Assembly (NCBI GenBank): GCA_009760855.2
Contig: WPIO01000034.1
Span: 3,965,001-4,027,000, forward strand
Origin: Cristatella mucedo
Lineage: Eukaryota; Bryozoa; Phylactolaemata; Cristatellidae
DNA length: 62,000 nt
Direction of reading: 5' to 3'
This document shows, one piece after another, positions 1-12,160 of the stretch. The translations under genes were made by a program, and so were the position numbers. Every line of letters starts with the position of its first letter. The first letter of the stretch is position 1. A model generated the notes under the pieces. That model was given only the letters and a program-made list of their open reading frames with translations, had not been told where the DNA came from and searched no databases.

Positions 1-434
1 GTGCTCTGTAATCAGCCTCAGGTGGCTGAGTTGTCATCAGCATGCTGTGCTGTGCCTGGATGGCCTGTGCAGCCCCGAGCTGGCGCCCATGCTTAAGGAG
101 CTTGCTCGGATCTCGGATGATGCCTGTGCTGTCGTATACTGGCCAATCGTGGCACTGGAGAGAAAGTAGGAGCTCTTCGGTAGATCCTCCCATCATCATC
201 CTCGTTAGAGTCGAGCCCACGAACTACAGAGACAAGAGTCGTAGCCTGCTAAATCGTTTTGACTGATAAGACGAAGCTTGCCATGTCAGGTAGTGATCCT
301 GGTACCTCTGTGAACAAAGCAAGCACGGCGGCATCTCGTGAGACGGGAAAGACTAGCTGGGCTCTATTACGAATCGTGTGTCGAATCAGTGAAGTTATGC
401 AGTAAACTTATGCCGACGGCTGTAACCTGTGCCA
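1..434. other. No feature recognised
   Basis: No coding exon, repeat family or RNA gene could be recognised. The short open frames lack protein-like composition or recognisable motifs. Confidence 0.5.
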
Positions 435-600
435 ACAGGTGAGCTGTGAGGGCACACATCTGTGTAAGGCGGTTGCCTATCACGACCTCGGTCCCGAGGT
501 CGTGGGTTCGAATCCTGCAGTGGGCGATCCTTCATTGCGGCTGCAAGCGGTGGTGATAGCCGTGCAAAAGAGGCTGTTTAATCAGCTAGTACTTTTTTTT
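435..600 (+). repeat. tRNA-derived SINE, long-tail subfamily (copy 1)
   Basis: A Pol III B-box match, GGTTCGAATCC, lies at 505-515. It is preceded by a self-complementary CACGACCTCGG/CCGAGGTCGTG stem and followed by a body shared with copies at 6.5, 19.6 and 25.6 kb (ggcgatcc..., then a segment like ggtgatagccgt, then a ggctgtttaatcagcta-type end). A run of T at 593-600 follows the end and resembles a Pol III terminator. Boundaries are approximate and come from comparing copies by eye. Confidence 0.7.
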
Positions 601-714
601 AGCAGGATGAGCAGCTCTGCTGCCGAGCAACAGACTCGCACCGCCCCTGCCGAATGCCGTCTGAAGGTTGCCTACTACTGTTACGTCTTCTAGCGACCCC
701 CCAGTAGGTGCTCT

Positions 715-755
715 AAGCTGTTCAAAGCTTTCTTGCTCAAAGCTTTGAACAGCTT
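715..755. repeat. 17-bp perfect inverted repeat (hairpin)
   Basis: AAGCTGTTCAAAGCTTT at 715-731 is the exact reverse complement of AAAGCTTTGAACAGCTT at 739-755, with a 7-nt spacer. No flanking gene explains it, and no T-run follows that would suggest a terminator. Confidence 0.8.
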
Positions 756-3312
756 GAACACCTTTGTTATTACATGGGCATCCACCTACCGGCAGTACGG
801 CAGCTAGCATTTGCCGTTGCTTGTGTTGTGCTCATCCTACTTGATCTGCTTCTCATCTGCAATGCTTGGCTCTTGCCGGGCTTGTTTAGTTAAATACCAC
901 ACTGGCTGTACATCGAAAAGTGATAAAGAAATAGGTGTGTTAATGGGTTTGATGCATATCTTAAATATTGTGATCTCGGTTATCTTGCTGTGAAGCACCA
1001 GTTGTAGGGCTCATTTGTGGCTACCGGCTACCTTGCAGCAACTGAGTCGGCTTCCCATCGCTTCTGCTGTCATTAGGTCCGGCATCGATGCTTTGTAGCA
1101 GGCAGCTGCCGGTGAATGTAAACCTGCAGCTGTAGTGAACCAAGCCATCGCTGTGCCTGTCTGAGCTGTGTATGCAGCCCCGAGCTGCATCCGACATGGC
1201 AACTGGTATCTGGCTCTCACACTTTCCGGTTAATGCTTGAAAGGGGGCTGCTTGTGCATGGGCCAGCAGTGTCTGATGAATGCTCTGGGTGCACACCAAG
1301 TTCCTATCAGCCAGGTTTGACTCACCTGGGCAGTCTTTTTACCTTTCCCTGGTCATTTCATCGGTCAGTTTGGATGTAAGTGAGAGACAAAGTGTAGCCA
1401 TCGTCGGGGCTGTGACCAGTGTATCTAGATCGCCACCGTAGCACATTCCAGTAATTAACTGCAGTCATTGCAGTTATCTGGTGCATTGTACTGTATTTTG
1501 TGGATGTGTAAACATCGAGATCTGGTGGACGCCTAGCATTAGTCCATAGCATTACCTCTGAAGGTCGTATATAGCAACTGCAATAAGAAAGTTACATGCA
1601 AGTCAGACCGGGGTCAGTTAATGCAGTTCCAGTCCCCCAGTGGGTGACCATTTGTAGTGTATTACTATAAGCTTGGCTGTAAGCACAAGATTTACGGGGC
1701 TGTATCCTACAATTGTGATGTATCTGATTTAGTAAATTAGTATAATATTGTAATGCTAAAGTGGGGGCCTATGAAAATGGTGATCCTGTGTTATTTATCA
1801 AACAGCAAGACTCGGGTAATTCTATAAGGCTGCTCCCGTTTAGCCAATACACCTTTCTTTAAAAGTGGCCATCATTCATGAAATGCTAGCTGTGAGGTAA
1901 ACCACTGCAGCCGACTCCTTAACTTTTTTTGATCACGTACTGTCTCGCCGGTGTAATTTTAAATGCTGTCATATCTGGCTCATCGGTGAGTCTTCGGGCG
2001 ATTCGGACAGATTTACGTTTCTTACCTAAGCAAGTAATTCAACAGCAGATCTGCCAACAACCCGTGATACGATATGATAATTTGCCTGACCTGTAGAAAA
2101 ATCTCAAGTAATAGCTTGCAAATTGTCAGCTTGCTCTTGCTGCAGCAGAATTTAATGTTTTCGGTTTCAATGCAAATATTTGTTGTAACCAGTTCTCTTT
2201 ATGATGAAAGAAGTTTATGAATTGGATCCTGTGTCTATAGGTAGTATTAGAACAAGTTATCACTCACACTAAGATTACAATGGTTACCAGTGTATGAGCT
2301 AGTAATTTTTTATGATAACTACTTTTAGTAGTCCTTATGCAATTCCACATCACCCTGTTCTGCAGCTAGGAATGGCTTCCCCCCCAGCTCATTTGTATTA
2401 GTATATTGCACTCGCGTTTGTGGACCTAGCGTTAGTCGCATTAATGCCGCGTGTACAAATGCATTATAATGTAGCTTTAGATTGTGAACTTCTAAATGGT
2501 CAGTGTTTTATATGGGTCTGCTATCATCAGGGTTAGGATTCAACCTCTTCGAAGGGTCGCTATGGTTAAAGTATGCTCATAAAACATTTATGATTCAAGA
2601 ACTTCAAATAAACCTCTATAATGTTAAATGTGCTCTGCATTTACATAAACTAGAGTCACTGCAGATTCCCTAGCATGCATGGACTGATGTAAAGAGAGCA
2701 CGAAAAAATATAACCGCAAATGGAAAATGTATTTCCATTACCAATGCCTTCATTTGATTGGAGCAAGACCAAAATAGAAAAATCGAAAATCAAGAAAGCG
2801 CCAAACTTTGATAGCAATAGATCCAGAACGAAAGAGGGCAAACCTGCGTAAAATGAATGCTCACTATCACAGCCAGCCTTGTGTAAAAGAAAGTGCAGAG
2901 AATTCGGCTCAATTTCTTTCGATAAAAATAAAAGACTTATTGATAGCTATTTTTAATTTGTCATTCGAGGATTACGCTACATTAAAAAAGAACAAGCCAG
3001 ATCGCTCGCCTTTAGGGTGTCAGGCACAGCAGCTCGGTCAGCAGACACTCATAATTTTCCACGGGTTTAGTCGGGTCAAGTCGTTCAATCGGTCTGGCAG
3101 CAGGTGGTGGCTCGGTGGTGGCCTGAGGAGATATGTTCGGTGTGGCTTGCTTAATGTACCGAAAAGTAGGACTCGGCTGATATAAAGTCTATGGGCTTGT
3201 TCAAGCCGATATATAGAACGAATCGGTGCAGAGTAACTGAACAGGCTGCAGGGTGTCCACGACTAATCTTGCCAATGAATACCGTTCACTGCAACAGAAG
3301 AAGGATTAAGGA
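756..3312. other. No gene recognised
   Basis: AT-moderate sequence. The open frames on both strands are short (at most 125 codons) and show no recognisable domain. It may hold old repeat remnants that I cannot classify. Confidence 0.4.
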
Positions 3313-3895
3313 TGTTATTAATAATAATAATAATAATGCACTTGATAAAGCGCCCCCAGAGAACTCAATCTCTCTCTAGGTGCTTTACATTTGCTGCAAA
3401 AGGAAATGCAAATGACTGGTGAGTAATATCGTGCTTGATAAACAAACAAAATGAATAACATGGTTAGGGGTGACATGCACAGGGTCAGCATGCAAATGTG
3501 GTTAGTGGCAGCATGCACAGTGTCAGCACGCATAAGCACGTGAAGGACATATCACAGGGACCCACTAAATGCTGTCCTAAATAGGTGTTTTTAAATTCTT
3601 TTTAAATGTGGTTAGGTCAGGGGATGTTCTGACGCAGGTCGGGAGGGAGTTCCAGGCTTTGGGAGCATATGAACTAAATGCACAGTCTCCAAAGGATTTG
3701 AGGTTTGTATGAGGTATTTCTAGACTGTTGGATTCCGAAAAGCGGGTGGTGCCAAAGAATGAAGTGACCTAAAAGTGAGCGACAAAACCTTGAAGTCAAT
3801 CCGTTGCTTGACTGGTAGCCAGTGCAGGTCGGCGAGGAGTGGTGTAATGTGGCAACTGCGATGCTCACGACAGACAAGCCTATTTCTCAGTAGTC
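3313..3895 (-). repeat. LINE A (CR1/L2-like) 3' fragment, minus strand
   Basis: On the minus strand this ends with the family 3' tail (a segment like agagagattgagttctctg followed by a short ATT microsatellite, here taataataataataat at 3319-3335). Inside it are broken pieces of the C-terminal RT-ORF seen intact at 58.8-59.3 kb (the region reading [18 protein letters not shown] there). The reading frame is disrupted. It is a 5'-truncated copy. Confidence 0.85.
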
Positions 3896-5080
3896 GAACA
3901 TGGTCTCTTAAGGGGTATAAAAGGCCTAGTGACTAAGAATGCCAGGTCTGTTGTGCTTAGCAAACTATGCATTATAGCTATATCTAACTCCATTAACTGT
4001 TTTCATTACTGTATTAAACCATTTAATGAATTCGAATATTTGTGGAGCCAGTTTATTTGTGTGCAGACTTGCTGCTTGTGCAAGCCTTGGCCAAGTCAGA
4101 CAGCCAACCGGGAGAGTGGCACAAAAGGGTGAGTGGCACAAATCTCGGGCACCCAGTCACCCTACACGAGACAAAGGGAGTACAGCCTCAATCGTCAGAT
4201 GTCAGTTGCACGTTGTGCTGTGCACATCTGCTGGACAGTGGAAACCTGAATGGATTGGGGATATGTGAGGCAGGGCTGGCTTGAGTTGAGTCGAGTCGTG
4301 TTGGCTCTGCTCCTAAGCCCAGTTTCTGTTTGATCCTCTGTCAGGGTAGTCGGCTTTTTGTTGTTGCCTTGGCGACAGTGAGCTGTTTATCACCCCCAGC
4401 AGCATGTGCCCGGCTGGACGTGTTGGCCGATCCAGCGGGCATCAATCCTAGTTGACCTAAGCCGAATGCCTGTTGACCTTTTATCCCTGGCTAACCGACT
4501 TGGCTAAAGCTGAGCCTATGCGACCGACTTAGCTACCGACACTTACTGAGTCGGTCACACTTGGCATCGATCCTGCCCAGCTGGCCAGTTCCTGCAGCCG
4601 TAGACGGCATTGGACGACTCTCTGCATGTAAATAAGTTGACAGTATAGTGCAATGTGACGTCACTAGTCTCAGCCGAATAGTCGAACCTCACGATTGCTG
4701 TGGCACTGTTGATGAAGCTGTGTCAGCATCTTTAGTAGAATGTTTACTCCTTATAGAATGTTTGCTGTAGTGTTTTTCATCCAGTATTTTGTAGCTACAT
4801 GTGGCTGATCCAAAAGTATAGGTACTCGATGGATGCTAGTGCTATCCATGAGCCAGATAGCAGTGCACAGAAATATGGTTTAAGTTGATGCAATAAATCG
4901 AGGCAACCCTCGAACATACGGTGCTGCCTTAAAAAATGGTGGATCGACTGGCTAAATGGTTTGATTTTAGCCTGTTTGTGACAAGCCTTACATTAGTACT
5001 GCTGTAGCCACAGAAGATCTTCCCAGGTAACTGGCCGGGGTTCCCTCGTGCTTCAGTGCTTGGGTTTTATGCTCTGGCTA
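3896..5080. other. No gene recognised
   Basis: Three overlapping short frames near 4.0-4.3 kb are shadows of each other without domain signatures. No known repeat was recognised. Confidence 0.4.
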
Positions 5081-5084
5081 GGTC

Positions 5085-5960
5085 AGATTCTGAGAATTGA
5101 GGGATGCAATCTAGGTGTCATATTCCAAAGCGACCTCTCGTTAGACGACCACATCAGCTCCACAGTCAAATCAGCATATTTTCAGCTTCATAACATTGCT
5201 AAAATTAGGGCTTGTTTAGATAAGGATACCACGTCCAAGTTGGTCCATGCATTCGTGACATCTCGTCTCGACTTCTGCAACTCACTGCTTACTGGCCTAC
5301 CAGCATGTGCGATCAGGCGATTGCAGCTGGTGCAAAACTCTGCAGCTAGGCTTGTCTATCGTGAGCGTCGCAGTTGCCACATTACTCCACTTCTCGCCGA
5401 CCTGCACTGGTTACCAGTCAAGCAACGGATTGACTTCAAGGTTTTGTCGCTCACTTTTAGGTCTCTTCATTCTATGGCACCAGCCTATCTTTCAGATACA
5501 CTACCCCATCAGGCAAAGCATCGTACCACTCGCTTTTCGGAATCCAACAGTCTAGAAATACCTCGTACAAACCTTAAATCCTTTGGAGACCGTGCATTTA
5601 GCTCGTATGCTCCCACAGCCTGGAACTCCCTCCCGACCTGCATCAGAACATCCCCTGACCTGACCACATTTAAAAGAAACTTAAAAACATGCCTATTTAG
5701 GACAGCATTTAGTGGGTCCTTGTGATTCGTCCTCGATGTGCTTATGCGTGCTGACACTGTTCATGCTGCCACTAACCACATTTGCATGCTGACCCAGTGC
5801 ATGTAACCCCTAACCATGTTATTCATTTTGTTTGTTTTTCAAGCATGATTTTACTTACTATTCTATTGCGTATCACTTTGCAGCAAATGTAAAGCGCCTA
5901 GAAAGAGATTAAGTTCTCTGAGGGCGCTTTATCAAGTGCAATATTATTATTATTATTATA
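5085..5960 (+). repeat. LINE A (CR1/L2-like) 3' portion with open C-terminal ORF
   Basis: A 5'-truncated LINE copy. The frame at 5048-5725 keeps the C-terminal region after the RT core intact (motifs such as [34 protein letters not shown], then [18 protein letters not shown]) and stops at 5723-5725. The 3' UTR ends with GCGCCTAGAAAGAGATTAAG, a complementary CTGAGGGCGC stem arm and a short ATT array. The catalytic YADD region is absent, so this copy cannot encode a full RT. Much of it looks nearly identical by eye to 58.69-59.54 kb, which suggests recent dispersal. Confidence 0.92.
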
Positions 5961-6529
5961 TGCAAGGATTTTTTGCCTAGGTAAGTACCAGTATGCCTAT
6001 GATTCCCACTGACTGATGCACAGTTCATACGTCCTGTGGTAAGGAAACTGTCTCATAGCGAATCAATAGGTAGTGCTAAATCGGTCCATAATCTCAACTA
6101 CTCTTTCTGTGTGACCCTAGAAGTCGGCTGTCCAGAATAGGTGAATTGGACGGCCGTGTAGCCTTAGCTAAAAGGCTGCCTTTAAACTAACGACTTTCCA
6201 TCTTAAGTCGGTTAGGGAGTACCACATCACTGGATCTTGTGGGTGGAGCTAAATCAGCCGACTATCAAATACTAGGAACTGCTGCTCTTGTTAGCTTCCT
6301 TGTTGTCCCAGCCGACCAATCAAAACAGTGGGGCATGTCACATTAATCCTCGAGCAAAACAGCAATGGCTGCCGATCAAACGTCGAGTTTATCGAAGTAA
6401 TCAGGGCAAGTCTCTTTGTATGGGATGTCCATGCATTGTAGCCATGTATATAAAGAAGACACGGCGTCTCTATGTGGAATGCACCCACACATCGTTTATT
6501 ATAGGGCATCACTTAGCACTATGATAGCT
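5961..6529. other. No gene recognised
   Basis: No coding or repeat signature recognised between the LINE tail and the next SINE. Confidence 0.4.
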
Positions 6530-6680
6530 CAGGAGGTAAGGTGCTCACTCTTCTACGACCGAGGTCGTGGTATTGAATCCTGAAGTAGGCGACCCTGTAT
6601 TACCGCCAACTGCAAGCATTGGTGATAGCCGTTAAAGCTCTTCTTCTACTATACAAACAAGGCTGTTAAATCAACTAATA
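6530..6680 (+). repeat. tRNA-derived SINE, long-tail subfamily (copy 2)
   Basis: An A-box-like TAGCTCAGGAGG at 6534-6545 and a B-box-like segment near 6571-6580 (one mismatch to GGTTCRANNCC) lie at tRNA-like spacing. The body and end (ggcgaccc, gcaagcattggtgatagccg, ggctgttaaatcaacta) match the copies at 0.4, 19.6 and 25.6 kb. Confidence 0.78.
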
Positions 6681-7419
6681 TTGTGTATACACTTTCCCGA
6701 CAAACCTTTCCTAATTTCTTACCTTCCTATCTTTCTTCCTTACCTTGTCCTAGTCTATTTTGATGACTGCATCAAAGAACTTAGTATCTGCAGGTGTTGG
6801 CTCTGCAGCTTTTGTCGGGTATGCTCTTGTCGTACCCAGCCATATACATCTGAGCAGGTGGTTGTAGCCAGGACTAAGTAGTCCATCAATTTAGTGAACG
6901 CTCCGACTATGAGTAAAGTCGGCATCGTTGAGGTGGAAAGAAGATAATGAAAGGGAGCTGCAGTTTCAGGCTACAGCCAACATTGGTTGAGCGGGACTAG
7001 ATCAGGCTTCGCCCTCTGAAAACTGCACGCTCGAGCGTGTGGCTTCATACATTATACGTGGCACAGGTGCAAATGCACCAACGTAGACTCGTCGTGGCCT
7101 GCTCATTGCTTGACCTGCTGGCCTGACCAGATGGCGAACCGTTGGCACTGCATGGAGCCAGAGGACGCAGTATGGCACCGCAAGACATACCGTGGCACCA
7201 TGAGGCACGCCATGGCACCAGATGGTTGCACCAGAGCGATTCCTCGATGGTTGCAGACTGCTGTAACGAAACGTTCAGCTACAAGGTCTGCACTGCATCT
7301 GTATGTGCATTATGCTGGGATTCCAGGAAGTTCCGAAAGGAAACTGGCTTAGCCTTTCTTTGCTGCCAGAACTAAAAATTTTTCGAGTAGTTGTGCCCAG
7401 GCTGCTGTGCCAGTGTAGG
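6681..7419. other. No gene recognised
   Basis: Only short frames without domain signatures are present. Confidence 0.4.
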
Positions 7420-7547
7420 ATCTCGGTGTGCTCAGTGCTGATCTGGGATCCAGATCAAGGATCACAGATCTCGGTGTGCTCAGTGCTGATCTGGGATCCA
7501 GATCAAGGATCACAGATCTCGGTGTGCTCAGTGCTGATCTGGGATCC
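7420..7547. repeat. 48-bp tandem repeat, about 2.7 copies
   Basis: Units start at 7420, 7468 and 7516 and appear identical through the third, partial unit, which ends at GGGATCC. The period is a multiple of three, so several frames stay open across it on both strands (for example repeats of SVCSVLIWDPDQGSQI on +). This explains the long overlapping frames here, so they should not be read as genes. Each unit contains GATC-rich palindromic patches. Confidence 0.95.
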
Positions 7548-10090
7548 TTGTTGCTGCAGCAGCACTGCTCAGCAGGCTTTGCCATTGTGCGCTCGTGCTC
7601 CAGGCAATCGCTTGCCAGACTCTCAAGCCAGGCGCTCGCTCTTTTTATACCCGGTCTGTTTAAAAATCTAAAGATATAAATGAATTGAATCCAGATGCCG
7701 TGGCCGTGTGCCAAAAGCTGTCCCGCTGCTTAGTGTAATTCGAATATGAGTGCCGGTGCAGGCTATAGTCTGAGCTGGTTTGCTCTTGGGAGGAGACCTT
7801 TTGCTGTTTTACGGCGAAATCCGGCCAAGGCGATTGGCTGCATCGACCCAAACCGTACCTCTCTTGCCCACTCAGCTGTGGACGTAAGCACATAGCTGCA
7901 GCCTCCTACTTTGCTTGAGAGATGCACCCAGCACAAATCTCGGTGCGGACGGTGATTGCCGCTGACCAGCAGCCTTTGCGCTGCGTTCTGCTCTTTGCTC
8001 AGCTGAAGAGAAAGTTGGCCTGGTGTGCAGGAAAAACCGGCCTGGGCCAATGAGGCTATAGCTGTTGTGTAGAGCAGGGCTGCTCTCCGCGCATACACAA
8101 CCTGACTTCCTTCAATTCTGTCTGATTGCCACTGCTAGGAGCCAGGGTACGTGTGTGCACCGGGTGAGATTTTTGGTGCCAGATTTCTGTTGCTATGCTT
8201 GCACGAGTTGCCTTCGAAGTTGACTAAATAACATTTCTGATCAGAGCTGAGCAATACACATTTGCATCTTGTGTGGTGCCGATGGAGGGGGCATTCGACT
8301 AAATACTTACATCTGTCTGCTGGATGGGTGCATGCCTAGGGCACTGGTAGTATGCCTCGTTAGGCTGCTGGACCGGCTGCTTGCATAGCTGCTGCCTGAC
8401 GGCTCGGTTTGCCCTATTGAGCTCTGTTTTAGCTAGGCATTCGAAATTGCCCTTTGAGGCTCACTAGTTATGTATTTGTCTTCGAGAAGAAATCACGAGT
8501 CGGCATGCCCTGCTGATTGGGAGGTTGCCATCATTCCCAGGGTTGAGGTTTGAGGGGTCAGGAATCTGGCCGGGCAGGCAGACACTGTTTCAGGAGACAC
8601 CAGCTGCCTTTCATTACAGTACTTACCCGGATGCCCCAAGTGTATCATCACTCTGTGGCGAAGATCCTGGGCGGTATGGTCCTGTTTTTTATAAGCAGCC
8701 ACTGTACCAAGAGTCCGTCGGCCACTATAGCAGCCAGCCAGCCGTCTGTGCATTGTATAACCAGGCTGAGCCAGTAAGTCGGCGTCGGTTCTTGCTTGGG
8801 CTGGCTTGCTTGCTTGCAGGCTGCTTGGCTCCTAGCCGAACCCTCCAGCTTAGGGCAGGATGGGAGGAAGGAATTGACCGTCCCCCGAGCTTCCGGTCCG
8901 GAAGTCTGAGCTTGGTCTTACACCGATGTGGTTCACCGACCTGAGTGGAGATCGATCAGCTACTGCGGGCGGTTGCTGGTCAGTTGCATGTACTTTTCGG
9001 AAATCGGGCGGTAGGAGAGCTTGCTACGGTGTTGCTCTCCTGAGCTGCAATCGGTGGTGAGAGCTGAGGCAACAAGAGCCAGAGCTCTCACCATGGACTG
9101 CCCTTTCAGTAGTGCTGCCAGCTTCAGTCTAGGTACCAATCTCAGAATAGGAAGCCATGATACGTGTGCCAGATGGTAAAGCTCTACGTAGCTCTAGATT
9201 TTCTCTTGATAAGGCAAACACTTGGTCCTTTCGGCACTGGGGGTGTGCTGCTGTTGTGACTTCACTTGCACTTGCTAGTATGTTAAGACTTATACAACAT
9301 GAAAATCCCACACGAGCAGTCGGTCTGTTTGTGCTAGCTCAGCCTGGCTCGGATGGATGTTTGTGCGGTGGTCGTTGTAGCAGCTGTTCTCTCTCCCTGG
9401 GCTGAAGCTGCAGCATTACAGAGAGAAGGAAGTAGCCTGGGGGGGATTGGGGGTGGGCTGGGCATGGCACTTTGACAAACTTTGGCTCTTGGCCACTCAG
9501 TCTGAAAGTTGTAGCTGTGTGATAGCTGTGGTAGCTGCTGACTGTATCATCGTAACCCTTCTTGGTTTTTTCGAGGCTGTGCCGGACTGGCATCTACTGG
9601 TGACCTGAGCCGAGATACTGCTGCTGCTTAGACAGCTGCTGAGCAAATTCATGTGCTGCACTGTGCAGTGCTGTCCCGTTCCTGTTTTACTGCACTAGAT
9701 GATTTATAATATTAGTACTCATACTGTCCACGTGATGTTTGACCCAGCCCGAGCCATGTACATGCTCACTACAATGTCCGGTCTGGGATGTTTTGGCCTG
9801 TGATGTGTGTCCATCTGTTCCTGTGTGTCCATCGGTCCTTATCTGTCCTTCAGTCATTGTGTGTCCGGCGGTCCCTCAGTGTCCGTCGGTCTCTGTTTGA
9901 CCTGCTACTTATCAGTCCTTCATCCTCGGCATCTCATCTCACCCCCCCCCCATCCATCTCGTTTTTTAGGCTTCTTCCCTTACCTGACCTGTGCCTGACC
10001 TCGCCAGCTGATCTCCTTTGGCCCCTTCCTCTCTTCGTCTTTGCTCTATCTGACTGCCTTGTTGGAGGATGTAGTGGGGCCTACCTACCG
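7548..10090. other. No gene recognised; a low-complexity patch near 9.8 kb
   Basis: Frames up to 139 codons occur but none shows a recognisable domain or a consistent exon structure. At about 9806-9895 a degenerate short repeat (variants of gtgtccatcggtcc) yields cysteine- and leucine-rich frames that are not credible genes. Confidence 0.4.
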
Positions 10091-10094
10091 TGTA

Positions 10095-10180
10095 CCTAGA
10101 AAGAGATTGAGATCTCTGCAGGCGTTGTATCCAATGTATTATTATTACTGTTATTATTATTATTATTATTATTATTATCA
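10095..10180 (+). repeat. LINE A 3' tail fragment with ATT array
   Basis: The segment cctagaaagagattgagat is followed by a diverged stem arm and an ATT microsatellite, matching the terminal tail of the LINE A family. No coding part is retained. Confidence 0.7.
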
Positions 10181-10211
10181 TTAAGATCAATCCGATACAG
10201 GCTTGCAACTA

Positions 10212-10384
10212 CAGTTGACACTGCACATGAGAATATCGGATATAGGAATAATCTGCTTATAAGATAGCAGTTCCGCGTCCCAGATTTACTCTAGCTATAG
10301 TCTCACTCCGCATTTGGGAATACTCCCGCCTATAAGAATATCTATTTGCCGGCCCGAGCGTATTCTTATAAGCGGAGTCGACTG
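10212..10384. mobile_element. MITE of about 173 bp with TA target duplication (Tigger/pogo-like ends)
   Basis: The left end CAGTTGACACTGC and the right end (reverse complement CAGTCGACTCCGC) are imperfect terminal inverted repeats, flanked by TA at 10210-10211 and 10385-10386. The CAGT termini and TA duplication are typical of Tc1/mariner-pogo group elements. Internal segments such as cttataag recur several times in both orientations, so the whole element can fold back. No transposase is present, so it is non-autonomous. Confidence 0.72.
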
Positions 10385-10386
10385 TA

Positions 10387-10899
10387 TGTAGTACAGAGTT
10401 GGTTCCTTCGAATAAAAACCTGATCCAGCATCCTTAATGTAAATACCGTTACTAAGGATTTCTTTTTAATGATTTTGTTGTGCAGCCTGTTCGTGCTGGT
10501 GTTGTTACTTTCACTGAAAGGAGGAAATGTCTTCAGCTCTGAAGAATGGCAGTTGAATGAATATGGCTCGTTATTTGTGTGTCGTCTTTGAATGGGGTAC
10601 TATATCACACGGTGAGGAGCAAGTTGTTCTCGCCAAGTATAATCTTGAAGCTATCGCCTAGCAGCTGGATCGTTGCACCAGCAGGCTTCTAAGGGTGACA
10701 GGCGCTCGTGGGGCTTGGTGCAGGCCTCACCAAGCTCACACCTGCTGCACGGTAGCTGACCACTTGCACAGCTAGCCATAAAGTTTGATCCCGATCTAAG
10801 ATTAGTGACTTTAATAACGGTAGCTAGCTAACAAATTTACTGGCTCTAGTCTTGGCTGGACTACTGTAATTCAGTTTTGGCTGGACTGGCGAAAAAAAA
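10387..10899. other. No gene recognised
   Basis: No recognisable exon or repeat. Confidence 0.4.
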
Positions 10900-11480
10900 G
10901 GTGTTTTTAGCTTGCGTCGTCGAGTCAGGGGATGTTATGTTGTCAGTTGGCTGGGGCTCCACGCTTTGGTAGCATAGGAAAGAACTAAAGGCATTGATTG
11001 CCTCCCAAGGATTTGATGCTGGCTTGGCTAGAGGCATTAAATGAGGCATGGCTGAACTGACAGAGCCAGAGGAACAGGTGCATCGATGATAAGCCTGAGG
11101 AATAAAAGCCGGAGAATGAGGACAGGGTGGCCTCAAATTAAGTGACAGGACCTTGAAGTCGATAAGCTACTTGATAAGATCTACGTGCAGTGAGTTAAAG
11201 CAGTCTTGTCGGGATGTCGAAAATGCATGCACCAGCTTGGCTATGGTATCCCTCTCGTAGCGATCCAAATTGTTGCAATGTTGAGCAGCCGAAAGTAACC
11301 AAACTTGTCCGTGGAGCTGACGTTTTGGAAGAGTCGACACACAGATTCCACATATGTCCTGGCCGACGGTATTCATATAGGTTTGAGACAGTTTCGATGA
11401 TATTTTGGTATGCGCCTTAGCCACCAGCCACGTTGCAGTCTGTCCGGTGTCTCCTAAACACCGCCTCAAAATACCCTTAG
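10900..11480 (-). repeat. Diverged LINE A fragment, minus strand
   Basis: Minus-strand frames retain eroded family motifs (KLVHAFSTSRQDCFNSL, compare [17 protein letters not shown] elsewhere; then FKVLSL) with frameshifts between them. It is an old, non-functional copy without the 3' tail. Confidence 0.75.
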
Positions 11481-11559
11481 CCATGTGTTGTATGTCGAAT
11501 TATGTGCCTCCCGCCACCCCACCCCCCCCCAGGGGTAAGGTAAGATAAGTTAAGGTAAG

Positions 11560-11665
11560 AATATCTTTACCGCCCAAGGTCGTGAGCTGGAGCCCTTCGG
11601 CATATGTCAAGCAACCGGATAGAGATTAAGTTCCCTTAGGGTACTATACAAACGATGTATATATA
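11560..11665 (+). repeat. SINE, short-tail subfamily (LINE-like 3' end)
   Basis: A B-box-region remnant (ggtcgtgagctggagccc) is followed by ggcatatgtcaagc and then tagagattaagttccctta with a closing arm. This tail matches the 3' end of the LINE A family. The same architecture appears at 13.7, 37.2 and 43.8 kb. Confidence 0.65.
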
Positions 11666-12050
11666 TTGTGATTGGGTCAGGTCACCCCTGGGACCATGTT
11701 AGCAGGTGGCCCTAGTCGTAGGCATTGGGGTGGGAGGGGTGAACCAGGTGCTCTGCTGGCTGATCTTCTTCGATGGATGGAGCCCCTAGGATATGTTGCC
11801 TAGGTGGTTGTTATTGTGACCGTGTTAGTCGCTGAGGCAGCCAGTACAGCAGGATCTCCTGTGCTGCAGAGGCAGAATCGATGGTTTTGACCTAGGCTAC
11901 CTTCTGCCGGTGCTCGGCCAACATGACCTTTTCGTGCACTTGCCCAGCAGTAGCACTCGCGACGGTGGCTTGACTCGACTTGCAGTGACTCAACTGCTGA
12001 TTGCCGGCTGCTGAAGGCTGCCAGCAGCCGCGGCAGGTGCTTGTTGCCAT
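11666..12050. other. No gene recognised
   Basis: No supported feature. Confidence 0.4.
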
Positions 12051-12054
12051 TAAG

Positions 12055-12160
12055 CATGTTACCACTAATCTTTCGATCGTGCTTCCTTTGCGGCAAATAT
12101 AAAGTGCCTAGAAAGAGAGTTCTCTGAGGGTGCTTTATCAAGTGTATTATTTATTACTGT
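12055..12160 (+). repeat. LINE A 3' tail fragment
   Basis: It carries gcggcaaatataaagtgcct, then the agaaagaga/ctctgagggtgct tail stem and a short ATT array. No coding remnant. Confidence 0.75.
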
